Shown: piece after piece, positions 1 through 7,890 of the stretch
How the letters are laid out: the number at the start of each line of letters is the position of its first letter
Numbering within the stretch: position 1 is the stretch's first letter
Origin: Hoyosella subflava DQS3-9A1
Lineage (GTDB): Bacteria; Actinomycetota; Actinomycetes; Mycobacteriales; Mycobacteriaceae
Assembly: GCF_000214175.1 (NCBI RefSeq)
Contig: NC_015564.1
Location: forward strand, 2,604,001-2,668,000
Reading direction: 5' to 3'
Length of the DNA stretch: 64,000 bases
The notes under the pieces: model-generated
Database searches by the model: none
The model's input: the letters and a program-made list of their open reading frames with translations, nothing else
What the model was told of the DNA's origin: nothing
Made by a program: the position numbers and the translations under genes

Positions 1-1
1 C

Positions 2-832
2 GGTGATGATTGCGCACCCTCGGTCGCCGGACGGTCCGAGCGCGATGTCACCTATCTCCGGCACTGGCTTGCGCAAGGCTACGCAATCGCCGCGACAGAC
101 TATTCGGGGCTCGGAACGCCCGGCGTTCATCCCTACCTGGTCGGAGAAGCAGCGGCCTACAGCGTCATCGATATGGTTCGAGCGGGTCGTGCGGTCGACG
201 CCGACCTCTCCGCAACATGGGCAGCAATAGGCCAGTCACAAGGCGGCCACGCGACACTCTTCACCACGCGGCTCGCTCCGGCGTACGCCCCCGAACTCGA
301 CTTCCGTGGCGGCGTCGGCACCGGTGTGCCGTCACATCTGGAGTATCTGATTTCCGCTGCAGGCCCGTGGCTCCCCGACGTCAGCCAGCCCGGGCTGACG
401 GTCTTCGTGTCGTACATCATGGCCAGCCTGCGCGCCACCTACCCGGATGCCGAAATTGATTCGTACCTCACCGAACTCGGCAAACGTGTCGTCAGCGATG
501 CTGAAAGGCTCTGCTACTGGGACCAGCGCGAACGCGTTACCGGGATCGGTATCGGTCAGCTGTTTTCCCGCCAGCTGACCGACGCGTCCTTCTTCGCCGT
601 GATTCGCGATGCGATGGAAGTACCCACCATCGGCTACGAGCGCCCCTTTTTCATCGCGCAGGGCGGCGTTGACTTGACCGTGTGGGCCCCGCTAACTGAA
701 CTTCTGGCGTCACAGCTACGAGCACACAACGAGCCTGCCACAGTGCGTTACTACCCTGCTGAGGACCATGACAGCACGATGGCAGCATCCCTGACTGACA
801 CGACTCCGTATCTCGCGGCACTCATGCGCTGA
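2..832 (+). CDS. Secretory lipase (LIP family), 5' end missing
   Basis: The open frame enters from the left edge and ends at TGA 830-832, so the start and any signal peptide lie outside the window. The visible 276 residues match the actinobacterial secretory (triacylglycerol) lipase family, an alpha/beta-hydrolase group. A CAPS segment near the start is followed by the TDYSGLGTPG strand-loop and the nucleophile elbow GQSQGG (Ser codon at 236-238). The likely acid is the Asp in the GGVD segment and the likely base is the His in EDHDST near the C-terminus. Members hydrolyse lipid esters outside the cell. The gene converges on the DJ-1-like gene with no spacer. Family assignment is firm; substrate is unknown. 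Confidence 0.85.
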   Translation, partial: GDDCAPSVAGRSERDVTYLRHWLAQGYAIAATDYSGLGTPGVHPYLVGEAAAYSVIDMVRAGRAVDADLSATWAAIGQSQGGHATLFTTRLAPAYAPELDFRGGVGTGVPSHLEYLISAAGPWLPDVSQPGLTVFVSYIMASLRATYPDAEIDSYLTELGKRVVSDAERLCYWDQRERVTGIGIGQLFSRQLTDASFFAVIRDAMEVPTIGYERPFFIAQGGVDLTVWAPLTELLASQLRAHNEPATVRYYPAEDHDSTMAASLTDTTPYLAALMR

Positions 833-1363
833 TCAGCTCAGTGCCTCGTCGATCGCGGCACAGAAGTCCTCCAGGTCACCTGGATTGCGCGACGTGATCA
901 GCGTCCAGCCGCCCTCAGTTGAGCGGACCACTGGCTCATCGACCCACTCGCCGCCGGCATTGGTGATGTCAGTGCGCAGTGTCTTGTATGAGGTTGCCTT
1001 CTTGCCACGGAGCAGATTCGCTTCAACGAGGATCCACGGGCCGTGACAGATTGAAGCGATCGGTTTTCCCGCCTCAGCGAAGTTCTTGACAAGCTGTACG
1101 GCGTCATCGTTGCCGCGGAGTTTGTCTGCATTGACGGTGCCACCAGGGATGATGATCGCATCGTATTCTGCGGCGTTCACGTCTGAAAGCGCTACATCTG
1201 CAGTGACTACCGCGTCCTTATCGGTGTCGTGAAGAAACGTTTGCACCGCGTCAGCTTCGGGAGCAGCGTGTACGGCTTTAACTCCTGCCTCACGGAAATG
1301 CTTCAGAGGAACGAGTAGTTCGTCCCGCTCCACGCCGGTTTGCGCGGTCAGCACCAGGATCAT
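833..1363 (-). CDS. DJ-1/PfpI family protein (type 1 glutamine amidotransferase-like)
   Basis: A 176-residue flavodoxin-like protein of the DJ-1/PfpI superfamily, close to the YhbO/PfpI branch. It carries the nucleophile elbow ICHGPW with the reactive Cys, the preceding IIPGG strand and the C-terminal ITSRNPGDLEDFC region. Relatives act as stress-related deglycases, proteases or chaperones; which activity applies cannot be read here. I chose the ATG at 1363 because the conserved first strand (MILVLTAQ) begins there and a GGAAG lies just upstream. A TTG at 1417 would add 18 residues with no family counterpart. The stop abuts the convergent lipase stop. Confidence 0.8.
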   Translation of the reverse strand: MILVLTAQTGVERDELLVPLKHFREAGVKAVHAAPEADAVQTFLHDTDKDAVVTADVALSDVNAAEYDAIIIPGGTVNADKLRGNDDAVQLVKNFAEAGKPIASICHGPWILVEANLLRGKKATSYKTLRTDITNAGGEWVDEPVVRSTEGGWTLITSRNPGDLEDFCAAIDEALS

Positions 1364-1459
1364 CGGCTTCCATCCCTTCAATGTTGCGAACTCGTCGTGC
1401 AACAGGAGGCTTCCCAAGATCTGGTGCTCTCACACATCCAAAGTAGGCGAACTTTGGGC

Positions 1460-1508
1460 ACAACCTGGTTTGGGGTATCACGCTTGGCGATACCCCAAAC
1501 CAGGTTGT
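1460..1508. repeat. 20-bp perfect inverted repeat (hairpin)
   Basis: Two perfectly complementary 20-base arms (1460-1479 and 1489-1508) flank a 9-base loop. It lies just after the stop of the minus-strand small gene (1520) and before the DJ-1-like gene. A transcription terminator for the small gene is the simplest reading, but there is no T-run on either side, so an operator or RNA-stability element is possible. Confidence 0.6.
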
Positions 1509-1519
1509 ATGCCGCTGAT

Positions 1520-1729
1520 TCAGCTGATGCTCGCGCTTTCGATTTCGTTGATGTCGTAGTCAAGACCGAAATCGACAGCGGGCAGTGCCTCCATGCCGTA
1601 CGGCACCAGCAAGTAGTTGATGAGGTCAACCTGCTGCTGTGTGAATTGCTCGAGCCAGATCGGCAGGACGAATCCCATCATGTCCAGCATTGGGGTGATC
1701 ATTGCAAACTCGGGACCCAGCGAATCCAT
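1520..1729 (-). CDS. Small hypothetical protein (69 aa)
   Basis: A 69-residue protein I do not recognise. The start is well supported: an AAAGGAGG ribosome binding site sits 4 bases before the ATG at 1729. It is mostly hydrophobic with several Met and Pro residues in the first half (one probable amphipathic or membrane-seeking helix around residues 8-28) and an acidic tail. No cysteines and no signal cleavage motif are seen. The gene stands alone between the ASCH gene and the DJ-1-like gene, and a strong hairpin lies 11 bases after its stop. It may be a small membrane-associated protein; function unknown. Confidence 0.6.
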   Translation of the reverse strand: MDSLGPEFAMITPMLDMMGFVLPIWLEQFTQQQVDLINYLLVPYGMEALPAVDFGLDYDINEIESASIS

Positions 1730-1809
1730 TCCGCCTCCTTTTCGGGTGCACTACCGGGGCAACTGTAAGCGATCAGATGTCACAGGCGCGCGGCGAAGCG
1801 CATCGATCG

Positions 1810-2424
1810 TTAGCTTTCGCCATCAAACTGTGTCCTCGAATGATCATCGCGGAGAGCCAGATACTTTCGGCCCCTTGGTGATAATTGATAGCCAACCGGG
1901 AGGCTCTGAGTCAGTCCGCGCTGTTTGAGTCTCCGGACGTCCCGCTTGAGTGCAGGCACGTCGGGGTAGCCGAGTCGGGCGGCGAGATCACTTGCCCGCA
2001 CAGCGGGATTCTCGCCAATCACCCTTAACGCCGCGTGCGTCCATGCGCCACGTTTGCTCGCGCCATCAAGGCGCGCGAGCGACGCATCAATGTCTGCGAC
2101 CTCCAGGGCGCCGAGATCAGTGCGTTCAGCCAGTTCTATTTGCGGATCTTTCCCAGCCCACGAGACGGCAATACGGTAGGTAGGCAGGTCCGGTGAACCG
2201 CGCAGTGCGGCGCGCACCTCGGCCACGGATGAAAAACCCGCGCGTCGCGCGTCCTCTTCGGTAATCGATTCAGGCTTTACCTGCTGAATTTCGTCAATCC
2301 GCACGAGGCCCGCACTCGTGGTAAACACCGAACCGACCGTGATCCTCAGCGACGTCCATCTACGGAAAGCGAGATCTATTGTCCCCGCGGCGACACCGCG
2401 GGCGACGTGGCCTGGCAGCAGCAC
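1810..2424 (-). CDS. ASCH domain-containing protein
   Basis: A 204-residue protein starting at GTG 2424 with a GGGAGG site just upstream. The first ~110 residues fit the ASCH (PUA-like beta-barrel) fold: residues around LPGHVARGVAAGTIDLAFRRW and the EIQQVKPESIT strand-turn are typical. The last ~90 residues look like a winged-helix domain (RASDLAARLGYPDVPALKRDVRRLKQRGL pattern). ASCH domains bind RNA or modified nucleosides, and some are amidohydrolases acting on N4-acetylcytidine. The gene follows the FAD monooxygenase by 10 bases and is the third gene of the MerR arm. The family call is good; the role is unknown. Confidence 0.7.
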   Translation of the reverse strand: MLLPGHVARGVAAGTIDLAFRRWTSLRITVGSVFTTSAGLVRIDEIQQVKPESITEEDARRAGFSSVAEVRAALRGSPDLPTYRIAVSWAGKDPQIELAERTDLGALEVADIDASLARLDGASKRGAWTHAALRVIGENPAVRASDLAARLGYPDVPALKRDVRRLKQRGLTQSLPVGYQLSPRGRKYLALRDDHSRTQFDGES

Positions 2425-2434
2425 GACGCCTCCC

Positions 2435-3571
2435 TTACGTGGCCGGAACTTCCCATCGCGTGACGCGGTCCATCGCGCGCCTCGCGATGTTTCCGGGTGT
2501 AGCTCGCACGATAGCGTTGCGCGCTACAGCGAGAGCCGGGTTGCGCACGAATATCCCCATGCGCCCCGTCATTCTGGTCGCTTTCGCGACGGCATGTGCA
2601 CGCTCGCGACGGACGCGGTCGTAGCGATCCAGCCCGTCCCGCGTGTCTATATACGCGCCGAGCGTCGCCGCGTCCTCGAGCGCCTGGCATGCGCCTTGCC
2701 CCAGGAATGGCGGTATCGCATGCGCCGCATCACCGAGAAGCACAATTTTGCCGCGAACGAGCGTTTTTGGCTGCCGGGAGGCGTGGAACAGGTCGTGATG
2801 GAGTAAGGCACCCGGCTCGGTGGCAGCAACTAGTTCAGGTATGGGGTCATGCCAGGCGCCAAATCGTTCTAGAACGTACGCGTGATTGTCCGCAAAGCGC
2901 TCGCCCTGGGGCGCGAGAAGCGCCGCATACCAATAGATCCGGCCGTCGATAAGCGGAACGATCCCAAGTTCCGCACCCGGTGCCCAGGTTTGCGTCAAGC
3001 CGAAATCGTGGGGATTTCTAACCTCCGCGATCGCGCGCCACGCCGTGACACCGACGTATTGCGGGGGCGGAAGTTCCGGCCAGTGCTGCGCGCGTATTCC
3101 ACTGGAAATTCCGTCTGCCGCGACGATCAGGTCACCGTGGACCGTTCGCGTCTCTCCGTCCTTGCAGTACTCGACCTCACCGGTGAGCGTGACCGCAGTG
3201 ACGCGGGAATCAGCGATGAGAGACTCGCCCGGAACCGCACTCCGCAGGATGTCATGCAGATACGCACGGTGCACGGGAGCGACGTCTGACTGCGAAACCT
3301 CCTGACGCATCAGCCAGCGACCGGTGTTGCTTCGCAGGCCGCCTGCACGCATTCCCTGTCCGACAAACAGTTTCGATTCGAAGCCCAGGTAATCGAGCGC
3401 TCGGATGGCGTTCGGGAACAACGTCACGCCTGCGCCAATCTCCTGGAACTGCGGCGCCCGTTCAAGCACAGTAACGTCCCAGCCCTTGTGCGTCAGCGCC
3501 ACCGCCGAAGCGAGCCCGCCGATGCCTCCTCCTACGACGATTGCCCGCCGCGCCGTTCCTGCCGCGCTCAC
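2435..3571 (-). CDS. FAD-dependent monooxygenase (salicylate hydroxylase/zeaxanthin epoxidase-like)
   Basis: A 378-residue class A flavoprotein monooxygenase. It shows the N-terminal dinucleotide-binding GGGIGG, the Glu that binds the ribose (VLERA), the DG motif (AADGISSGIR) and the GD motif (LLGDAAHAIPPFLGQGACQALEDA). Such enzymes use NAD(P)H and O2 to hydroxylate or epoxidise small substrates, and the same family includes plant zeaxanthin epoxidase. I start it at GTG 3571, which overlaps the TGA of the MerR gene in a GTGA arrangement and implies translational coupling. The longer frame to 3664 would lie wholly inside the MerR gene. Substrate unknown; the ABA4-like gene in the divergent arm is a hint only. 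Confidence 0.85.
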   Translation of the reverse strand: MSAAGTARRAIVVGGGIGGLASAVALTHKGWDVTVLERAPQFQEIGAGVTLFPNAIRALDYLGFESKLFVGQGMRAGGLRSNTGRWLMRQEVSQSDVAPVHRAYLHDILRSAVPGESLIADSRVTAVTLTGEVEYCKDGETRTVHGDLIVAADGISSGIRAQHWPELPPPQYVGVTAWRAIAEVRNPHDFGLTQTWAPGAELGIVPLIDGRIYWYAALLAPQGERFADNHAYVLERFGAWHDPIPELVAATEPGALLHHDLFHASRQPKTLVRGKIVLLGDAAHAIPPFLGQGACQALEDAATLGAYIDTRDGLDRYDRVRRERAHAVAKATRMTGRMGIFVRNPALAVARNAIVRATPGNIARRAMDRVTRWEVPAT

Positions 3572-4215
3572 TCGCTCACCTCTGGGCGAAACAACTTCGC
3601 GGAGCCGTTTTCTTGTGCGATCCGCCGCAACCCCGACAACACTGTGTCGCCGAGTACAGTCCATGTCACTGCTTCCTCGACAATGGTGTCTGACTCGAGT
3701 TCCTGCGCGATCCCAGCAATGTCGGCGCGTGCCGCGATCTCTGCTGCGCGTGCGTACGCGGAAAGCAATTCGCGATACTGGGCGGGGTCTCCGCCGAGTT
3801 CGATTACCCGGGACAACGCCGCAACGACCATGTCACGGGCCGGGTTTCGGTGTGTGAACCAGCCTTGCTCCGCAATGATTTCATCGACCATTTTTTCCAC
3901 AACTTCGTCCTTCGCTGAATCGTCGACCGGCGCTGTGATTGCCTGCTGGACCATTCCGAGGATCTCGTGGGTAGATCCGGTTTGGGCGTCCAGCGCGCCC
4001 ACTATCGTTTTGATGGCGGCGAGTGGCACATCCCCTACCTCGCGAAGCGCGCGAATCAGACGCAGCCGCCGGACATGAGTCTCGCCGTAGAGCGCTTGGT
4101 TCGGGCTTGTCCGTTCGCCCGGTGGCAGCACGCCCTCACGCAGGTAGAGCTTGATACTTGCGACCGGGACGCCGGATTGAGCGCTGAGTTCGGCCATCCG
4201 CATCAAATGCGCCAT
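3568..4215 (-). CDS. MerR family transcriptional regulator
   Basis: A 215-residue regulator starting at ATG 4215. The MerR-type winged helix occupies roughly residues 6-75 (MRMAELSAQSGVPVASIKLYLREGVL, then the YGETHVRRLRLIRALREVG helix). The remainder is a ~140-residue helical effector domain without the Cys pattern of metal sensors. It heads the minus-strand operon with the FAD monooxygenase and ASCH genes and is divergent from the membrane protein operon. A 9-bp dyad in the 76-base gap is the likely binding site, so it probably controls both arms. The inducer cannot be predicted. Confidence 0.88.
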   Translation of the reverse strand: MAHLMRMAELSAQSGVPVASIKLYLREGVLPPGERTSPNQALYGETHVRRLRLIRALREVGDVPLAAIKTIVGALDAQTGSTHEILGMVQQAITAPVDDSAKDEVVEKMVDEIIAEQGWFTHRNPARDMVVAALSRVIELGGDPAQYRELLSAYARAAEIAARADIAGIAQELESDTIVEEAVTWTVLGDTVLSGLRRIAQENGSAKLFRPEVSE

Positions 4216-4247
4216 TGCACTACCTCCATTTAGATAGCTACACTATC

Positions 4248-4269
4248 GATAGTAGAAGTATCTACTATC
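4248..4269. promoter_or_regulatory. Dyad operator, likely MerR binding site
   Basis: GATAGTAGA (4248-4256) and TCTACTATC (4261-4269) form a perfect 9-bp dyad with a 4-base spacer. It sits in the AT-rich gap between the divergent MerR gene and the membrane protein gene. MerR regulators bind such dyads inside elongated promoter spacers. Further partial repeats (CTATCGATAG at 4243-4252, TAGATAG at 4231-4237) surround it. The assignment to this MerR is inferred from position. Confidence 0.65.
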
Positions 4270-4291
4270 TATCTGGCTCCTGGAGATCATT

Positions 4292-5263
4292 ATGACACTC
4301 GTCCGAACGCTCTGGCAGGCGCACCGCCCGCTTATGATTCTTGCCGCCACCATGGCTGTGCTGACCGTAGTTTCCATCCTTGGCCTCGCTGTCGATGATC
4401 GTGTAATCGGTGGCGCCCCAATCTGGGCGAAACCCTTCAAGTTCGCCGTCTCCTTTCTTGCGTACGGTCTCATGTGGGCGTGGCTGATGTCGTATCAACG
4501 CAGGTGGCGCCGATTCGGCTGGTGGCTGGGAACAGTGATAACAGTGGCCGCATTCGGTGAAATGCTCGTCATCACCGGCCAGGTCATGCGGGGCCGGCAG
4601 AGCCACTTCAACACCCTGACCGCGCTTGACACCACGCTGTGGTCCATCATGGGCGCAACGATCGTCGTCCTCTTCCTCGCCAACCTGGTGTGGGCAGTCT
4701 TGCTCTGGCGGCAGAACCTCGGCGACAGGTCAGTGACACTCGCGATCCGTTATGGCGTCGCATTGTCAGTAATCGGGATGGGTCTCGCGTACCTGATGGT
4801 CATGCCGACACCTGACCAGCGCGACCAACTCGCTGCCCAAACTCCCACGATGGTGGGAGCCCACAGCGTTGGTGTTGCCGACGGAGGCCCTGGACTCCCC
4901 CTGCTTGGCTGGAGCACCGAAGGTGGCGACCTCCGCATCCCGCACTTCGTCGGAATGCACGCCCTTCAGCTCATCCCGCTCGCGGCGCTGGTACTGATCT
5001 TCCTGGCCCCGCGGATACCAGTCCTGCGGCACGAAATCACGAGAACGCGCCTGATCAGCGTCCTAGCGGTGAGCTACGCGGGGTTCGTCGCGCTCGTCAC
5101 CTGGCAGGCCCTTCGTGGGCAACCGCTGATCCATCCGGATTCACTCACGCTCGCCGCGCTGGCGCTTCTACTTACCGCCACGGTCGCGAGCGCCAGCGCA
5201 GTCCTCACTTCCAGCACGAAACGCCGAGAAGCCGCGATCTCAAAGAAGGAAGCATCCGTATGA
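4292..5263 (+). CDS. Polytopic membrane protein, unknown function
   Basis: A 323-residue integral membrane protein with about seven or eight hydrophobic segments: roughly residues 13-35, 48-65, 75-95, 110-135, 145-165, 225-245, 255-275 and 280-300. Several short polar loops include one with a His-Phe-Asn (SHFNT) and one with an IPHFVGMHALQ segment. I do not recognise a named family. It is the first gene of a three-gene operon: its stop overlaps the next ATG by 4 bases (ATGA), and the methyltransferase follows in the same way. Expression is probably set by the MerR-type dyad just upstream. A transporter-like or membrane enzyme role is possible; neither is shown. Confidence 0.75.
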   Translation: MTLVRTLWQAHRPLMILAATMAVLTVVSILGLAVDDRVIGGAPIWAKPFKFAVSFLAYGLMWAWLMSYQRRWRRFGWWLGTVITVAAFGEMLVITGQVMRGRQSHFNTLTALDTTLWSIMGATIVVLFLANLVWAVLLWRQNLGDRSVTLAIRYGVALSVIGMGLAYLMVMPTPDQRDQLAAQTPTMVGAHSVGVADGGPGLPLLGWSTEGGDLRIPHFVGMHALQLIPLAALVLIFLAPRIPVLRHEITRTRLISVLAVSYAGFVALVTWQALRGQPLIHPDSLTLAALALLLTATVASASAVLTSSTKRREAAISKKEASV

Positions 5264-5748
5264 CCGAGCTGCTATTCACCCTGTCGTTCCTATTCGCCGC
5301 TCCGTTCTGGGCCATGATGATCCTGGCGCCGAGATGGTCGGCGACGCGGCGGATAATCGCCTCGCCGTTCATCGTCGTGCCCAGTCTCAGTGTCTGCCTG
5401 TTTCTCATCGTTCCGCTCTTCCCAGAATTCTGGGCGCTCGTCGTCGCACCCGACCTCACGAGCCTTCAGCAGTACGTCGCCCGGCCGGAGGCGCTGGCCG
5501 GCTTGTGGGCTCAAGTCATCGCGTGGGACCTCATGATCGGACGGTGGATCTACCTCGACAGCAGAGATCGCCGGATTTCGCCATGGCTGATGGCACCAGT
5601 CCTCTTCTTGGCGATACTGCTCTCCCCATTCGTCCTTCCTCTCTACTTTGTCCTCCGCTATCTGGGACGCAACACCGAAAGTGATCGCTCGCAGATCGTC
5701 ACTGAGCAACCATCTGCGAATGTTGGTGTTGTGGCGAACTCCCAATGA
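5260..5748 (+). CDS. ABA4-like (DUF4281) membrane protein
   Basis: A 162-residue membrane protein with four hydrophobic segments (about residues 3-22, 35-52, 80-95 and 108-132). The motif AWDLMIGRWIYLDSRDR followed by a short helix ending in PLYFVLRYL is the signature of the ABA DEFICIENT 4-like/DUF4281 family. In plants ABA4 is needed for neoxanthin formation; bacterial members are uncharacterised. It overlaps both neighbours by ATGA, so it is translated together with the upstream membrane protein and the downstream methyltransferase. The divergent FAD monooxygenase belongs to the same superfamily as zeaxanthin epoxidase, so isoprenoid or carotenoid chemistry is conceivable, but no carotenoid gene is visible. 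Confidence 0.82.
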   Translation: MTELLFTLSFLFAAPFWAMMILAPRWSATRRIIASPFIVVPSLSVCLFLIVPLFPEFWALVVAPDLTSLQQYVARPEALAGLWAQVIAWDLMIGRWIYLDSRDRRISPWLMAPVLFLAILLSPFVLPLYFVLRYLGRNTESDRSQIVTEQPSANVGVVANSQ

Positions 5749-6839
5749 CTAGTGCTCCAACTCAGGCGCAGCATAAGAACATGACATCTATCGAGGTCGC
5801 GGCAGGTAATCTGCTCACCATCCTCAACCACGGTTATCTCACTTTGATGATCAGCATCGGTCACCAGGCACGTCTATTCGACACCTTGAATGACCGGCCG
5901 GCAGCTACCAGCGAGGAGATCGCGCAGGCAGCAGGGCTCAACGAGCGGTACGTCCGCGAGTGGCTGGGCGCGATGGCGGTCGGCGGGATCGTCAGGTATG
6001 ACCCGTCCGCCCAAACGTATGTGCTGCCTGAGGAACATGGGGCCCTGCTCAGTAGAGCTGCCGGGCCTGACAACCTTGCAACCCTGGCGCAAATGCTGCC
6101 GCTGTTGAGCACAGTCGAGCAGCAGGTGCTGCAGTCATTCCGCGCAGGAGGAGGCGTCCCGTACAGCGAGTACACCCGTTTCCACGAACTCATGGCTGAA
6201 CTCAGTGCAGCAACCAACGATGCCGCACTGCTGCCAGTCATCGTTCCTCTCGTTCCGGGCTTCCACGAACGGTTGACCGACGGTATCAGCGTCGCCGACA
6301 TCGGATGTGGCAGCGGTCATGCCCTCAACCTCCTTGGCCGTGAATACCCTCGCAGTACATTCACTGGCTTCGACTTCGCTGAGGAGGCCATCAGCGCCGC
6401 GAAGCGTGAAGCGCACCAGATGGGCCTCCCGAACACCGTTTTCATCGTGAGGGATGTCAGTGAGCTAGGGGAAGAGGACCGCTTTGACGTCGTTTTCGCT
6501 TTTGACGCGATACACGACCAGGCCCACCCGGCACGTGTGCTGAATCAGATCTTCACCGCACTCAAACCGGGCGGCACCTTCGTCATGGTCGATATCCGCG
6601 CCTCATCCAGGCTCGAGGACAACCTGGACCATCCTCTCGGAGTCATGCTCTACACAGTGTCGACGGCCCACTGTATGACGGTGTCACTCGCCCTCGGCGG
6701 CGAGGGACTCGGCACCGCCTGGGGCGAGCAGAAGGCAACCGAAATGCTGACAGAGGCTGGCTTCACTGACATCGAGATCAAACATGTCGACCAGGACATT
6801 CTCAACAGCTACTACCTCGCCTCGAAACCAGCGATGTAG
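5745..6839 (+). CDS. SAM-dependent methyltransferase with N-terminal winged helix
   Basis: A 364-residue class I methyltransferase of the Rv2258c-like type. Residues ~35-95 form a winged-helix domain typical of O-methyltransferase dimerisation domains (TSEEIAQAAGLNERYVREWLGAM). Residues ~180-330 hold the Rossmann fold: motif I VADIGCGSGHALN, the acidic end of strand 2 (TGFDFAEEAI) and the FDVVFAFDAIHDQAHP strand-4 region. It should transfer methyl groups from S-adenosylmethionine to a small molecule that is not identified. It is the last gene of the MerR-linked operon and starts at ATGA overlapping the ABA4-like gene. Family call is firm; substrate unknown. Confidence 0.85.
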   Translation: MTSAPTQAQHKNMTSIEVAAGNLLTILNHGYLTLMISIGHQARLFDTLNDRPAATSEEIAQAAGLNERYVREWLGAMAVGGIVRYDPSAQTYVLPEEHGALLSRAAGPDNLATLAQMLPLLSTVEQQVLQSFRAGGGVPYSEYTRFHELMAELSAATNDAALLPVIVPLVPGFHERLTDGISVADIGCGSGHALNLLGREYPRSTFTGFDFAEEAISAAKREAHQMGLPNTVFIVRDVSELGEEDRFDVVFAFDAIHDQAHPARVLNQIFTALKPGGTFVMVDIRASSRLEDNLDHPLGVMLYTVSTAHCMTVSLALGGEGLGTAWGEQKATEMLTEAGFTDIEIKHVDQDILNSYYLASKPAM

Positions 6840-6853
6840 CGACCGAAGGAGCA

Positions 6854-7309
6854 TTAGCCGAGAATGATGGACCGTCCCGCGATCGAAATCTGTCGTGGTG
6901 GAAGGGCACTGGCGGCAGGTCCGTTCGCCACAGAGCCGTCAAGATTGAAACGGCTTCCGTGGCAGGAGCAATTGATCGTCCCGTCGGAAACGTTCGCGAC
7001 GATGCAGCCCTCGTGCGTGCACACCGCGGAAAATGCCTGAAACGTGCCGCTGGCAGGCTGAGTGACCACGACTTGTTCCGAGGCGAAGACCTCGCCGCCA
7101 CCTACCGGAATATCATCGATACTTGCGAGCGCGTCAGCGGCCTCGGCAGGGTCGGCCTCCGCATTCGGATCGACTGTGACGGGCGCTACTGGTTCGGCGG
7201 GCTCATTGTCCTGCGCTCCGTAGGTCGCACATCCGGCAACCGTGGCGCCCGCGCACGTCAGACCTGCGACCTTGAGGGCGGTACGGCGGTCAACACACTG
7301 AAAATCCAC
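6854..7309 (-). CDS. Exported Rieske [2Fe-2S] protein (Tat, lipoprotein-like)
   Basis: A 151-residue protein starting at GTG 7309. The twin-arginine signal DRRTALKVAG is followed by a hydrophobic stretch and a lipobox-like TVAGC. After an acidic linker (~residues 40-60) comes a Rieske domain with both cluster motifs, CTHEGC and CSCHGS, the two Cys-His pairs that hold a [2Fe-2S] centre. There is no oxygenase domain, so it is an electron carrier outside the membrane. It is the last gene of a four-gene operon with a DUF6529 membrane protein and two surface proteins, and it follows the DUF6529 gene by 16 bases. Its partner may be the DUF6529 protein. Confidence 0.88.
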   Translation of the reverse strand: MDFQCVDRRTALKVAGLTCAGATVAGCATYGAQDNEPAEPVAPVTVDPNAEADPAEAADALASIDDIPVGGGEVFASEQVVVTQPASGTFQAFSAVCTHEGCIVANVSDGTINCSCHGSRFNLDGSVANGPAASALPPRQISIAGRSIILG

Positions 7310-7325
7310 GTGGGTACCTTTCTGT

Positions 7326-7880
7326 CTAGAACGTCAGGCCGTTATTGCTGAAGAACCACAGTGACGAGGTCAGCCACAGTCCCGTGAGCCCAGTGAAAAC
7401 AAGACCACCGAATACCGGAAGCGCCCAGGCGGGAAGTCCCTTCTTGGTGAGGATGAGCATCTTCGTCACGAACACCCCATAAAAGAAGCAGCCGAAAAGC
7501 GAATGCGCCAGCACCCGCGTGCTGTAATCCTGGAAACCCAGCGCGTAGAGGCAATGTACCGCGACCGGGACGCTCGCCAGCACCGCGACCCGGCCTGACC
7601 ACCTGTGTGCGGTGCCAATCCACGCAGGCGTCCGCACTGACGGGACTTTGCCGTACATCACGAATGCCGAAACTAGCTGAAAAACGGCAAACGCAATGGC
7701 TATCGTCGCGAGCCACGCTTTCACTGCCGTGGGACTGGAGAAGCCCGCGACATTGACGGAAAAGTATGTCGGTTCGTGGAATCTGCCGTACACCCCCAGC
7801 GTCAGCGCAACCAGCAAACCAGCAATGAGGGGAACGATGAGGCCGGCTGATCCCCGGGTTGCGGGGGCTTGAGTACTCAT
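7326..7880 (-). CDS. DUF6529 family membrane protein (cytochrome b561/ferric-reductase-like)
   Basis: A 184-residue integral membrane protein with five hydrophobic segments. Histidines recur near membrane faces (TAHRWSGR, VAVHCLYALGF, LAHSLFGC), spaced like the haem-ligand histidines of b561/ferric-reductase-type proteins. The sequence fits the DUF6529 family, found in actinobacteria next to Rieske proteins and surface lipoproteins. I infer that it carries electrons across the membrane through haem to the exported Rieske protein encoded next. Haem binding is not demonstrated. It starts at ATG 7880, 10 bases after the preceding gene. Confidence 0.75.
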   Translation of the reverse strand: MSTQAPATRGSAGLIVPLIAGLLVALTLGVYGRFHEPTYFSVNVAGFSSPTAVKAWLATIAIAFAVFQLVSAFVMYGKVPSVRTPAWIGTAHRWSGRVAVLASVPVAVHCLYALGFQDYSTRVLAHSLFGCFFYGVFVTKMLILTKKGLPAWALPVFGGLVFTGLTGLWLTSSLWFFSNNGLTF

Positions 7881-7890
7881 TCACCTGTCC

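Noticed and set aside
1460-1508. Insertion sequence end or attachment site
   Set aside because: No transposase or integrase is near, and no flanking direct repeat was seen.
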